Positions 1 to 8,592 of a stretch of DNA of 39,284 nt are shown in pieces. Source of the DNA: CAXRDE01 sp964342365 (GTDB lineage: Bacteria > Cyanobacteriota > Sericytochromatia > UBA7694); assembly GCA_964342365.1 (NCBI GenBank), contig CAYFGW010000007.1:1-39284 (forward strand). Reading direction: 5' to 3'. Below the pieces are notes generated by a model. That model worked only from the letters and a program-made list of their open reading frames with translations. It did no database searches and was not told where the DNA came from. Every line of letters starts with the position of its first letter. Position 1 is the first letter of the stretch. Made by a program: the position numbers and the translations under genes.

Positions 1-932
1 ACCAGATCCAGACCACTGATCATTTCTGTTACCGGATGTTCTACCTGAAGGCGGGTATTCATTTCCAGGAAATAAAATTCGCCGCTGGCATCCAGAAGCA
101 TTTCTACCGTGCCCGCATTGGTATAGTTAACGGCTTCAGCCGCTTTAACGGCAGCAGCGCCCATCCGCTCTCGCAGTTCGTGGTTAAGCGCCACAGAGGG
201 GCTTTCTTCCACAATTTTTTGATGGCGACGCTGAATAGAACATTCTCTTTCAAAGACGTGGACGGTGTTGCCCTGTGTATCAGCCAGAATCTGAAATTCG
301 ATATGGCGTACCTTTTCAAAATAGCGCTCTAAAAATACCGTATCGTCACCAAAAGCGTTGAGGGCTTCGCGCTTGGCCGCAGAAAGGGCCTCTGCAATAT
401 CTGTCAGCTCGTACACCACCCGCATGCCTTTGCCTCCACCGCCGGCGGAGGCTTTGATCAGCAATGGAAAACCAATGTTTGTGGCTTCTGTTTGTAAGCG
501 CTCCAGGCTCTGATCGTCGCCAAAATAACCGGGGACTGTGGGAACTCCCGCTTTTTCCATGGTGTCCTTGGCGGCAATTTTACTGCCCATCAGCGTCATC
601 GCTTCCGGAGAGGGACCAATCAGGGTGACATTTTTGGCGGCCAGTGCTCTGGCAAAGTCTGCGTTTTCGCTCAAAAAGCCGTAGCCGGGGTGCACAGCAT
701 CTGCTCCGGTTTGTGCAATCACTTCAAACAATTTGTCTGTGCGTAAATAGCTTTCGTTGGAAGGGGCTGGCCCAACACAGTAACTTTCGTCTGCCAGGCG
801 CACGTGAAGCGCGTTGGCGTCAGCTTCAGAATAAACCGCCACGGTGGCAATATTCATTTCGCGGCAGGCTCGAATAATCCGCACCGCAATTTCGCCGCGA
901 TTGGCAATAAGCACTTTGTGAAAGCTAGACAT
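1..932 (-). CDS. accC: Biotin carboxylase (acetyl-/acyl-CoA carboxylase subunit), 3' end cut by window edge
   Basis: The protein carboxylates biotin on the carrier protein using ATP and bicarbonate, the first half-reaction of acetyl-CoA carboxylase in fatty-acid synthesis. The ATG at 932 opens with MSSFHKVLIANRGEIAVRII, the typical biotin carboxylase N terminus. The glycine-rich ATP-grasp loop ASAGGGGKGM and the signature EMNTRLQVEHPVTEM follow in the right order. About 310 residues are visible; the usual length is about 450, so the C-terminal third lies beyond position 1. A GAGG lies 12 nt upstream of the ATG, rather far. The same domain occurs in propionyl-CoA and pyruvate carboxylases, and the visible part cannot exclude a longer fused enzyme, so the symbol is provisional. 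Confidence 0.9.
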   Translation of the reverse strand, partial: MSSFHKVLIANRGEIAVRIIRACREMNIATVAVYSEADANALHVRLADESYCVGPAPSNESYLRTDKLFEVIAQTGADAVHPGYGFLSENADFARALAAKNVTLIGPSPEAMTLMGSKIAAKDTMEKAGVPTVPGYFGDDQSLERLQTEATNIGFPLLIKASAGGGGKGMRVVYELTDIAEALSAAKREALNAFGDDTVFLERYFEKVRHIEFQILADTQGNTVHVFERECSIQRRHQKIVEESPSVALNHELRERMGAAAVKAAEAVNYTNAGTVEMLLDASGEFYFLEMNTRLQVEHPVTEMISGLDL

Positions 933-965
933 AATGGTGATTTTCCTCAATTCACAGATACACGT

Positions 966-971
966 ATTATA
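966..971 (-). promoter_or_regulatory. Candidate -10 box for the biotin carboxylase gene
   Basis: A perfect TATAAT reads on the minus strand 34 nt upstream of the ATG at 932. No good -35 hexamer sits 16-18 nt further up, where the sequence is a G-rich run. The 161-nt divergent gap (933-1093) otherwise holds only AT-rich sequence and a TATGAT on the plus strand near 1052 that might serve the gene at 1094. Confidence 0.35.
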
Positions 972-1093
972 ACGCACCCCCACCCCGTGTGTTTTAAGGT
1001 TTTTTTAACTTGCCAAAAACCAAAAGATAACCTTGATTTGTAAAAGATGCCTTATGATAGAAGCATCTAAAGCGTAAAGAAAGACATACAAAA

Positions 1094-2113
1094 ATGAAAA
1101 AAGCACTTTATTCTCTCCTGGCTACCAGCATTCTCTCTTCCATTCTTGTGGGCTGCGGTGCTCCCCGCAACGCACCCAACACCGCCGCCTTCCGCGCTCC
1201 CGCTCAGTTTCAGGCCCGTAACGCCGCTCGTCCCGCTCGCTTTGGCGCATTTGCTAGCAAAGCCGGAAAACTTCGCATCGCCACCTACAACGTCCGCAAT
1301 ATGTTTGACGGGGTTAGAGACAACCCTAACTATCCTGACGAGCGCGCTAAGCCCTCCAGAGAATATGAAGCGCTCAGCGAATCTATCCATAAAATTGATG
1401 CTGACGTCATTGGCTTCCAGGAAATCGAATCCAAGCAAGTGCTGACCGCCTTCCGTGATAAGTACCTCAGCGATATGGGCTACAAAGAAGTGGTTCTTAT
1501 TGAAGGCAATGACCGTCGCGGTATTGACGTGGCTGTATTCAGCCGCTACCCCATCTCTAACGTTCAGTCTCACAAAGAAGCCCGCTTTGACGTTCCCGGA
1601 CAGGGGGTCATGGGTTTTGGCCGGGATCTTCTGCAAGTACAGATCAAGCCCAGTGCTAACTACCAGTTCACTATGTTTGTAGGCCACCTTAAGTCCCAGC
1701 ACGGTGGAGCACAAGCCGACGTACGTCGCTTAGCCGAAGCCACTAAAGCACAGGAAATTATCAATAACTTCCAACAGTCCAATCCCCGTGAAAACGTTGT
1801 GGTACTGGGTGACTTCAACGACCAGGTGGACACCCGCGAAATTGCTCCTCTCGTTAAAGGCACCAACACTGTAGATGTAATTGGTAAGGATATGGGTAAG
1901 GGTTCTCACGTTTACACCTACCATCCCAAGAAGTATCGTTCACGCATTGATTACATTCTGCTCAACAAGAACATGATGAACGAATATATTTCTAATTCCG
2001 TGAAGCTGTACAAGCCTTACAAAAACGAACAGGGCTGGCAAGATCTGAGCTACTACAATGCCTCTGATCACATTCCTGTAACCATTGACCTGAACATCTC
2101 TCAGGATCGCTAA
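1094..2113 (+). CDS. Lipoprotein of the endonuclease/exonuclease/phosphatase (EEP) family
   Basis: 339 residues. The N terminus MKKALYSLLATSILSSILVGC is a lipoprotein signal peptide with lipidated Cys21. An Ala/Pro/Arg-rich linker (about 22-55) leads to an EEP domain: RIATYNVRNMF at about 61-71, IGFQEIE with the metal-binding Glu110, GHLKS at about 197, GDFND at about 239-243, RIDYILL at about 284 and the catalytic SDH at 324-326. All core metal and acid/base positions are present, so it should be an active, membrane-anchored phosphodiesterase. The substrate (extracellular DNA, phospholipid or another phosphodiester) cannot be told from sequence. It is monocistronic: a terminator follows directly. 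Confidence 0.88.
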   Translation: MKKALYSLLATSILSSILVGCGAPRNAPNTAAFRAPAQFQARNAARPARFGAFASKAGKLRIATYNVRNMFDGVRDNPNYPDERAKPSREYEALSESIHKIDADVIGFQEIESKQVLTAFRDKYLSDMGYKEVVLIEGNDRRGIDVAVFSRYPISNVQSHKEARFDVPGQGVMGFGRDLLQVQIKPSANYQFTMFVGHLKSQHGGAQADVRRLAEATKAQEIINNFQQSNPRENVVVLGDFNDQVDTREIAPLVKGTNTVDVIGKDMGKGSHVYTYHPKKYRSRIDYILLNKNMMNEYISNSVKLYKPYKNEQGWQDLSYYNASDHIPVTIDLNISQDR

Positions 2114-2130
2114 GACAAACTTCATCAAAG

Positions 2131-2157
2131 AAGAAGCCTCTCAGGGGCTTCTTTTTT
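2131..2157 (+). terminator. Rho-independent terminator of the EEP lipoprotein gene
   Basis: An 8-bp perfect stem (AAGAAGCC / GGCTTCTT) with a 7-nt loop is followed by a run of T residues, 18 nt after the stop codon at 2113. Confidence 0.85.
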
Positions 2158-2202
2158 GTATTTAAAACACAAGTTTGCCCGGTTTTTACAGGATAATAAA
2201 GT

Positions 2203-2916
2203 ATGCCCGACGTTCGTTCTTTAGCACCTACAGCGTCTTCTTCCCTCCGTGCAGATCTTCTTGCTGATACGGTAACTCATGCTGCGCCTGCATCTCCCGT
2301 TGTCCTGACAGACGAAGTGGGGGTTATTCACGATGAGATGAGTTTATCGGAGTTAGCCACCACGGGGCAAATTCGTGATATTTCTAGTGGGCAATCTATT
2401 GGGCAGTCGGCCCTGGAGCAGGCCGTTTTATCCGGCCTGGCCTATGGTTATGCGGTGCGTCAAGGTAAGATGTCTGGTGATGAAGCCCTGAGACAGGTGG
2501 GTATTGATACCGCCAAAGCAGCCACTTCCAGTACCGTGGGCGTGATTGTCTATGATGCGCTGAGTGTGCCTACAGAAGGCCACCGGGGAGCGCAAGTTCT
2601 CGTTAATATGGCTCGCTGGAGTACCAGTAGTGCTACCCGGGCGCTGTTGGATACCCACGGAAAATCCATGACGGGTGCGGAACGAACCGGCATTGTGGTG
2701 GAACGAATTGTATCTTCCATTGCGGCCAATAGTCTGGATCGTCTGGCAAGACATCATGTGGGGGCTCACATGGCCTCTGTGGCTGTAAAACCCTGGGTGG
2801 GTACCGCAGCCACCGTTTTGGGTGGAGTGGTGGCAAAAGTATCTACTCACGCCCTGCTGGGAGCAACCGGCACCAAACAATGGATGCGCACCCAGGTGGC
2901 AGAAGCGTTAGAATGA
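2203..2916 (+). CDS. Hypothetical Ala/Val/Thr-rich protein
   Basis: 237 residues with no family I recognise. The ATG at 2203 is preceded by AGGA about 10 nt upstream. The N-terminal 30 residues are Ser/Ala/Pro-rich without a signal peptide. From about residue 60 the chain is rich in Ala, Gly, Val and small polar residues, with several mildly hydrophobic stretches (for example AATSSTVGVIVYDAL near 106 and AATVLGGVVAKVSTHALLG near 203) that could be weakly membrane-active or helical-bundle segments. No cysteines or catalytic motifs are evident. The next gene starts only 7 nt downstream, so it is probably co-transcribed with the M15 peptidase; a cell-wall link would be a guess. Confidence 0.7.
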   Translation: MPDVRSLAPTASSSLRADLLADTVTHAAPASPVVLTDEVGVIHDEMSLSELATTGQIRDISSGQSIGQSALEQAVLSGLAYGYAVRQGKMSGDEALRQVGIDTAKAATSSTVGVIVYDALSVPTEGHRGAQVLVNMARWSTSSATRALLDTHGKSMTGAERTGIVVERIVSSIAANSLDRLARHHVGAHMASVAVKPWVGTAATVLGGVVAKVSTHALLGATGTKQWMRTQVAEALE

Positions 2917-2923
2917 GGTTTAT

Positions 2924-3838
2924 ATGAGTATTCAACATCAGTTTTCACGGGTGGGACAGCTGCTGAATCGTATGGGCTACGCTCCCCCTCAACGCCTTCA
3001 GGCTCCTCCTGAGTTAACACCTATTCAGGCTTTGGCCCGGCGGGTGCAGGCAGTCAGAACCCCTGCGGCACCCGCTTTTGCGGCCAGTCAGAATCAGGTG
3101 CGTCTTCCTCAGTCCTCTTCTTCTGTGCCCGCGATCAGTCTGGGTTTTTCTGGCGGAACCCGTCTGGCCGAAGTTTCTCAGGGCGACGCCACGCTGGAAA
3201 CCGGAGATACGGGTTCCGGAGTCAAAGCTGTTCAGCGCTTTTTGCATCAGCAGGGACATCCCATTGTACCCAGCGGTTATTTTGACGAACGTACTCGCAC
3301 GGCCCTTGTGTCTTTTCAGGAAGAACAGGGAATTATTACTGACGGCGTGGTGGGTCCGCAAACCCTGGGCTTTATGAAAGATCCTGTGATTGACAGCGGT
3401 TTAAAAGACTATAAGGGTCGTCCCATTCGAGGAACTGAGGAAACCATTGAGGGCTATAAAAAACTGGTGGAAATCGCGGAGTCCAGAGGCTATCGTGTGC
3501 AGACCAATTCTTCTTATCGCACCTATAATGAGCAGGCCAAGCTCTGGACTCAGGCTCTGCGTCGCTACGGTAGTGCTTCAGCTGCGCGGCAATGGGTGGC
3601 TCCCCCGGGAAGAAGCCGTCACAATCACGGCAGAGCGATTGATCTGAACGTGTTTAAATCCAACGGCCGTAAAATTCCCGATCGTGAACTGGCCAGCATG
3701 TTAGATCAGGCGGGGTTGTACCGTCCCATGTCCTGGGAACCCTGGCATGTAGAACCCAAATCCACCGCTCGCAGTCGCGGTCAGGAGCAATACGCTCAGA
3801 ACGATGCTCCGCAGAGCGATGACACCATGTGGACGTGA
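2924..3838 (+). CDS. Peptidoglycan-binding M15 (VanY-type) D,D-carboxypeptidase-like protein
   Basis: 304 residues. Residues about 92-150 form a PG_binding_1 domain (GSGVKAVQRFL, then GYFDERTRTALVSFQ and DGVVGPQTLG). Residues about 175-280 are a VanY/M15 metallopeptidase: the SxHxxGxAxD motif reads SRHNHGRAID with zinc ligands His233 and Asp240, and EPWHVE supplies the catalytic Glu272 and third ligand His275. The enzyme would trim D-Ala from peptidoglycan stem peptides. The first 90 residues are low-complexity (Pro/Ala/Gln/Ser) and lack an obvious signal peptide, so the route to the periplasm is unclear. GAGG upstream of the ATG supports the start. Its end overlaps the hemW start. Confidence 0.87.
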   Translation: MSIQHQFSRVGQLLNRMGYAPPQRLQAPPELTPIQALARRVQAVRTPAAPAFAASQNQVRLPQSSSSVPAISLGFSGGTRLAEVSQGDATLETGDTGSGVKAVQRFLHQQGHPIVPSGYFDERTRTALVSFQEEQGIITDGVVGPQTLGFMKDPVIDSGLKDYKGRPIRGTEETIEGYKKLVEIAESRGYRVQTNSSYRTYNEQAKLWTQALRRYGSASAARQWVAPPGRSRHNHGRAIDLNVFKSNGRKIPDRELASMLDQAGLYRPMSWEPWHVEPKSTARSRGQEQYAQNDAPQSDDTMWT

Positions 3839-5025
3839 ACGCACCCACTTCTCTTTATGTGCATATTCCTTTTTGCAGTCGCAAATGTGCCTACTGTGAC
3901 TTTGCGGTGCGGATCGTGGAGCCCCGTCGTATGGCGGAACAAATTCAGCGCTATTTTCAGCATTTGGTACAAGAGCTCGCCGCCTTATCTCCATATGCTG
4001 CCCCTTTAAAAACCCTGTATCTGGGAGGGGGAACGCCCTCCTTGCTTCCGCCTGAAGCCGTATCTTTGTGTCTTGAACTCTTGCACCGTGAGTTTGAACT
4101 CTCCTCTTTACAAGAATGGACGTTGGAAGTGAACCCGGAGCATACGGAGCCAGAGGCGCTGGCGCGCTGGGTGGCCGGTGGGGTCAATCGCGTGAGTCTG
4201 GGTGTGCAAAGCTTTGATAATGAGGTGTTAACGCGATGCGGACGTTTACACCAGCAAGGGCATATCTATACCGCCGTGGAGCGTATCCGTGAAGCGGGAA
4301 TTAACAACTGGAGCCTGGATTTAATGTACGCCCTGCCCGGGCAAACCCTTGCGCAATGGCGAGAAACTCTGGATCGTGCCGTGGCGTTGGCTCCTCAGCA
4401 CGTTTCTCTATATGCCCTGGAAATCCATCCACGCACCCGCTTTGGGTTTGAAAACATTCCCGATTTTTCTGAAGATCTCGCAGGGGAAATGTATGAACTG
4501 GCGTGTGAAACGCTGGGCAAAGCAGGGTACGTGCATTACGAAATCGCTAACTTTTGTCAGCCCGGATTTGCCAGTCAACACAATCAGGTGTACTGGCAAA
4601 CCCGTCCGTTTCTGGCGGCGGGGGTGGGTGCGCACGGTTATCTTCAGGGGCGACGTTACGAAACACCCCGGGAACTCAGGGCTTATTACGCGCAGTGTGA
4701 TGCCCGCTGTTGGAACTGGCAGACTACAAAAGCGCAAACGGAAGCAGAAGCGGTAGAAGAGTTTATGTTTCTGGGCTTAAGGCAGCTGGCCCGTGGTATT
4801 GTGTTTTCAGAGTTTGAAGCACGTTTTGGGCACCCGCTGGCGACGTATTATCCTCAATGTTTGCCTGAACTTCTACAACAGAAGTATTTGCTGCCCACAG
4901 AGCGCGGCCTGCGGCTGGCTCCTGAGGCGGTGGGGCTGAGCAATCGTATTTTTGCGGAGTTTCTGGATCCCTGTGTTCCGGGCCCTACTTTACCTGAGAT
5001 GGTGCAATCTGACATAACGTGCTGA
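3829..5025 (+). CDS. hemW: HemW-like radical SAM haem chaperone
   Basis: 398 residues. The radical SAM cluster motif CSRKCAYC (Cys16, Cys20, Cys23) lies right at the N terminus, followed by YLGGGTPSLL, the NPEHTEPEAL region and GVQSFDN. The HNQVYW motif with GVGAHGY is typical of HemW and separates it from true coproporphyrinogen dehydrogenase HemN, which has a longer N terminus and a different cysteine motif. HemW inserts haem into respiratory proteins. The start is a GTG at 3829, overlapping the upstream stop by 10 nt; a second GTG at 3835 would give a classic 4-nt GTGA overlap and is equally possible. No strong ribosome-binding site is seen for either, suggesting translational coupling. 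Confidence 0.9.
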   Translation: MDVNAPTSLYVHIPFCSRKCAYCDFAVRIVEPRRMAEQIQRYFQHLVQELAALSPYAAPLKTLYLGGGTPSLLPPEAVSLCLELLHREFELSSLQEWTLEVNPEHTEPEALARWVAGGVNRVSLGVQSFDNEVLTRCGRLHQQGHIYTAVERIREAGINNWSLDLMYALPGQTLAQWRETLDRAVALAPQHVSLYALEIHPRTRFGFENIPDFSEDLAGEMYELACETLGKAGYVHYEIANFCQPGFASQHNQVYWQTRPFLAAGVGAHGYLQGRRYETPRELRAYYAQCDARCWNWQTTKAQTEAEAVEEFMFLGLRQLARGIVFSEFEARFGHPLATYYPQCLPELLQQKYLLPTERGLRLAPEAVGLSNRIFAEFLDPCVPGPTLPEMVQSDITC

Positions 5026-5051
5026 TACAACGTAAATAGCAGGGAGAACAT

Positions 5052-6113
5052 ATGTTACTGATTTATGGTGTAACCGGATACACGGGCCGTCTGATGTCTG
5101 ATCAGGCGGAGCAAGAAGGAGTTCCCCATTATATCGCCGGACGCAACCATGACCGGCTCGCGGCCCTTTCAACGGAGCTTGATCGTCCCTATCGCTGTTT
5201 CTCGTTGGAAGATATACAGGATCCCACGCAGCGGGCCCGCATTTTTGAGGGCGTGTCCGTGGTGCTTAACGCTGCGGGGCCTTTTGGGCGTACCGCTCCG
5301 GCGCTGATTCGCGCTTGTCTGGCAGAACAGGTGCACTATCTGGATCTGGCGGGAGAAGTCCCCGAGTTTTTGCGAGCTTTTAAGTATCATACCGCAGCAC
5401 AAGAGGCCGGTATTACCCTCATACCGGGGGTGGGCTTTGGCGTTGTGCCCACAGATTTAATCGCAAAACAGCTTCATACAGACCTGCCTACAGCCACCCG
5501 CCTGACTCTGGCTTTTGAGACGCTGGGCAGCGTATCGCGGGGAACGCTGAATGTTTTGTTGAAAGACCTTTTTCGTCCCGGTTATCGGCGGGTGGGCGGC
5601 GTTTTAAAAACCGCTTATGCCGCCGAACAACAGCGGATTTTTCACTGGCCTGACGGTCAGAGAGAACTTGAGCGGCACGCCGTTTACAATCCCTGGCGTG
5701 CTGATTTAATGAGTGCCTTTATCAGCACGAAGATTCCCACCATTGAAACCTATACGGTTTTTCCGACGGCTTTATCTCGATTCATGATTAAAAAAAGAGT
5801 GGTGGGATTCTGGGAACATCAGCGCGTGCAACGCTTTTTAAGCTCTCTTACCGCTCGTTTGCCCGAAGGTCCCACTAACGCTCAGTTAGAGCAGGGGCAT
5901 ACCCGCCTCTGGGGCATGGCCTACGACGCAAAAGGGAACATGGCTGAGATCTGCCTGAAGGGACCAGAGGCCTATGTGTTCACCGCGCTCACAGCGGTAG
6001 AAATATCAAAGCGTCTGTTGGCAGGGCCTGTGTCTCCGGGATTTTCCACCCCTTCGCAAGTCATGGGATTCAAGGAATTGACGGCGTTACCTGGCGTCAA
6101 ACGCTTGTCCTAA
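5052..6113 (+). CDS. Saccharopine dehydrogenase-like NAD(P)-binding oxidoreductase
   Basis: 353 residues. The N terminus MLLIYGVTGYTGRLMSDQA is a Rossmann GxTGxTGR fold as in the saccharopine dehydrogenase/trans-acting enoyl reductase (SCCPDH-like) family. VVLNAAGPFGRT at about 75-87 and YLDLAGEVPEF at about 96-106 are the next conserved blocks, then GVGFGVVPTDL near 126. Family members reduce C=C or C=N bonds with NAD(P)H, but the substrate is unknown here and true saccharopine dehydrogenase activity is unlikely from context. AGGGAG lies 5-6 nt before the ATG. The stop is only 10 nt from the convergent cytochrome gene and no terminator is visible between them. Confidence 0.85.
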   Translation: MLLIYGVTGYTGRLMSDQAEQEGVPHYIAGRNHDRLAALSTELDRPYRCFSLEDIQDPTQRARIFEGVSVVLNAAGPFGRTAPALIRACLAEQVHYLDLAGEVPEFLRAFKYHTAAQEAGITLIPGVGFGVVPTDLIAKQLHTDLPTATRLTLAFETLGSVSRGTLNVLLKDLFRPGYRRVGGVLKTAYAAEQQRIFHWPDGQRELERHAVYNPWRADLMSAFISTKIPTIETYTVFPTALSRFMIKKRVVGFWEHQRVQRFLSSLTARLPEGPTNAQLEQGHTRLWGMAYDAKGNMAEICLKGPEAYVFTALTAVEISKRLLAGPVSPGFSTPSQVMGFKELTALPGVKRLS

Positions 6114-6123
6114 GTCAATTTTC

Positions 6124-7134
6124 TCAAGGCAATTCCCCGGTGAGGCTTTCCAGAAAAGCGACGATGTGTCGAGCGTCTTCTATGGGCATGTCTTTGCCCA
6201 GTTGCGTGCGAGCCATGGTGCGCACCGCCTCTTCCAGAGTAGCTACCTTACCATCGTGAAAATAGGGTGCCGTGCGGGCCACGTTTCTCAAACTGGGCAC
6301 TTTAAACACGTATTTGTCTTCCGGGTTCCTGGTGATTTCGAAGCGGCCAAGATCCCCCGCATGTTGATAGGGTTGAATGACGCCAAATTTCTGGTATAGC
6401 GTACCGCCCACGCCCACGCCGTTGTGACAGGCATTGCACCCGTAATTTAAAAATGTTTCCAGGCCTTTTTGTGCTGTGGGCGACAGGGCTGAGGTATCTC
6501 CCTCCAAATACCGGTCAAAAGGTGCCGGAGTCAGCAATGTACGTTCAAAGGCGGCGATGGCCCTGGCCATATTCAGGTAGCTAATGTGATCCTGACCGTC
6601 TGTAAACGCCTGATCAAAGGCCTCGCGGTATTCGGGAATACTTTTAAGACGCGCAATAACGACCTCCTCACTTTCCATGGCCATTTCTGCGGGGTTGAGA
6701 ATGGGGCCGCCTGCCTGGGCTTCCAGATCCGCAGCGCGACCGTCCCAGAACTGACTAAAATGCAAACTGGCATTGAGTACGGTGGGCGAATTTCGCTTGC
6801 CAGCCTGAGATTCGTGTCCAATGGAAGTGGGTAAATTATCGACACCGTAGGTGTTCAAATTATGGCAGCTATTGCAGCTTAAGGTACCACTTTTGGAAAG
6901 ACGGGTATCGTGAAACAGCATTTTACCCAGACGCACTTTTTCGGGGGTAGTGGGATTTGCTTGAGGGGAATCGGGTTCTGCTTTTAAAGGGCGAAAAAAT
7001 TGATTGGCCCGCTCTTGCAATGCTTTTTCAGCGTCCGGGTCTGTTTTTGTTTGTGTCTCCGAAGGACAAGCGGTAATGGCAAGCGCCAGACAAAGCAGCC
7101 CGGTATTTACAATAAAACGAAGAAAGGTTGGCAT
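6124..7134 (-). CDS. Di-haem cytochrome c peroxidase (CcpA/MauG family), lipoprotein
   Basis: 336 residues from the ATG at 7134 (a TTG one codon earlier is less likely). The signal peptide ends in a lipobox-like LAITAC, predicting a lipid anchor at about Cys23. Two haem c sites are present: CNSCH near residue 88 (N-terminal high-potential or peroxidatic domain) and CNACH near 234. WDGRA (about 130), NPAEMAM (about 148), FKVPSLRNVA and PYFHDGK are typical of bacterial di-haem peroxidases. The role is reduction of hydrogen peroxide, or a MauG-like oxidation, in the periplasm. AGGGAG lies 7 nt before the ATG and could pair with an upstream ACTCCCT. Probably co-transcribed with the gene at 7197-7550 (62-nt gap). 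Confidence 0.92.
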   Translation of the reverse strand: MPTFLRFIVNTGLLCLALAITACPSETQTKTDPDAEKALQERANQFFRPLKAEPDSPQANPTTPEKVRLGKMLFHDTRLSKSGTLSCNSCHNLNTYGVDNLPTSIGHESQAGKRNSPTVLNASLHFSQFWDGRAADLEAQAGGPILNPAEMAMESEEVVIARLKSIPEYREAFDQAFTDGQDHISYLNMARAIAAFERTLLTPAPFDRYLEGDTSALSPTAQKGLETFLNYGCNACHNGVGVGGTLYQKFGVIQPYQHAGDLGRFEITRNPEDKYVFKVPSLRNVARTAPYFHDGKVATLEEAVRTMARTQLGKDMPIEDARHIVAFLESLTGELP

Positions 7135-7196
7135 CAATATACTCCCTGTGTCCCTGTTTTAAATACTAAAGGCTGAAAAAGGGAGTGAACAAGGGG

Positions 7197-7550
7197 CTAA
7201 AAATCGTCGTCATCAATGTCTACAATAGAAAATGCGTCCGTGTCCTCAGGAGCAAAGGCATCGTCGTCTTCCAAAAAGTCCGGTGGATCTGTTAGACCTG
7301 ATGGATCTGCTGGATCCGGGAGATTCGGCATTTCCAGAGGGGCCGTACCAGAAGTGTTGCGAATAGACTGTACAGGTGCACCTTCAGCAGATTGCTCCGG
7401 TGCGTTACGGTAGTCCGCAAACTCTTGCTCCAAAAGTGCCAGACGATTCTGAAAACGGTCCGTCAGACTCACCAGCATATTGCGAAAATCCAGCAAAGCG
7501 TGAACCAGTTCTTCCACCTGCTGGTCCGTCATTCCTTCTTGTTGTGCCAT
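7197..7550 (-). CDS. Small acidic hypothetical protein
   Basis: 117 residues from the ATG at 7550, chosen because AAGGGAAGG lies about 5 nt upstream; a longer in-frame reading to 7595 lacks a ribosome-binding site. Residues about 5-50 are predicted helical/coiled coil (DQQVEELVHALLDFRNMLVS and onward). The C-terminal half is rich in Pro, Asp and Glu and ends FSIVDIDDDDF. No signal peptide, cysteine or catalytic motif is visible. The family is not recognised. It lies between the META-domain pseudogene and the peroxidase gene on the same strand. Confidence 0.65.
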   Translation of the reverse strand: MAQQEGMTDQQVEELVHALLDFRNMLVSLTDRFQNRLALLEQEFADYRNAPEQSAEGAPVQSIRNTSGTAPLEMPNLPDPADPSGLTDPPDFLEDDDAFAPEDTDAFSIVDIDDDDF

Positions 7551-7605
7551 GAACCTTCCCTTTTTGCGTGAATGATGTCCATTATACACCTTCAATTCGT
7601 ATGCT

Positions 7606-8564
7606 TTATTGCCGTGTGAATACGAGAGTTGAACGATCTGCGTACTGGAGAATCAGTGTGTGATAAGAAATCCGTGCCGCTCGGGTGGCTTTCAGGCGCC
7701 TTAGATAATCTTGTTCTTGTGTCATCAAGCGGGACGAGCAAGCGTTTTCCTCCACAGTTATTTTTTCAATATTGATAGCGCTACGGAGATCCCTATAGGG
7801 AGTGGGCGTAAAAACGATCAGGGGGTTTGATGTATAAGGCGTTGTGAAAGGATTACACCCGGTAAAACCTGATGCGCTATTTTTGTCAAAGCTTAATGTG
7901 AGTTGTGCATCCGGTAAAGGCAAAAGGCGTGTACCGTCAATCTCTGCGCGTTTGTAAACCCATGCGGTATTTTCCATAGGATTTTCAGGTGCTGTGTTGA
8001 AATGCAGGTTGAGACCGTTCTCATCACTGAGAATGAGTTGTTCTGCGCTCTGGGTGGCCCATTTGATTTCCTTTAACTGTCTGATAAAACGGTCTTCTAG
8101 CTCCTGTCGCTTTGGGGAACAGGTTTTATTACCCCCTCCCCATAAGTTATAAAGTTCAAGACGTTTCTCTGTTTGTGTGTAACGGCCATAAAATGAGTGG
8201 CATCCTGAATAACCAAACACTTCATCTTCTGAAAAGCCCAGAGTGACCCGAGAAGGACCGATAGGTTTTTCGTAGACCCACGCGGTATTTTTAACCCTGT
8301 GCACGGGAGGCTCTTGCACCGGCGTTATTTTTGGCTTTTCTTGTGGGACACTGACTTTCTCATCGGAAGGGGTTGTGTTTGCGTCAGCGGTATTTTCTAC
8401 GCGAGGGGCGTTTTCTAATGGAATGGGACTGCTGCGGTTGACTTAAGGGAGAGCTACTCGTGGGGAAGTTTCGAGGGAAAAACAGTTGGCTGGGAAAGTG
8501 CGTTGCAACTGTTTGATAAAATAATAACTAGAAGACAGAGTATCCGGGTGCTCATGCTCCCCAT
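7606..8564 (-). pseudogene. Tandem META-domain (HslJ-like) protein with a disrupted 5' end
   Basis: The reading frame 7606-8442 encodes two META/DUF306 domains: one from about VKNTAWVYEKP (with GYSGCHSFYGRY) and one from ENTAWVYKRAE (with ASGFTGCNPF and the trailing QEQDYLRRL block). Upstream of 8442 this frame hits a TAA and has no ATG; the first usable start is a GTG at 8319 inside a Pro-rich linker, with no convincing ribosome-binding site. In another frame, 8555 or 8564 opens MSTRILCLLVIILSNSC, a plausible lipoprotein leader, which ends in TAG about 12 nt before the TAA. One indel cannot join the two frames, so at least two changes are needed. The protein could still be made from 8319 without export. 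Its intact relative is at 9419-10174. Confidence 0.6.
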
Positions 8565-8592
8565 TATACCCAACGAAAGAAAGTGTTTTTTC

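Noticed and set aside
1067..1714. 215-codon open frame antisense to the EEP lipoprotein gene
   Set aside because: It is a mirror of the real gene, which has a leader peptide and full catalytic motifs; the antisense product resembles nothing and has no ribosome-binding site.
3829..5025. Annotation as oxygen-independent coproporphyrinogen III dehydrogenase (HemN)
   Set aside because: The short N terminus with CxxxCxYC and the HNxxYW motif fit HemW; HemN has a longer N terminus and a CxxxCxxCxC motif.
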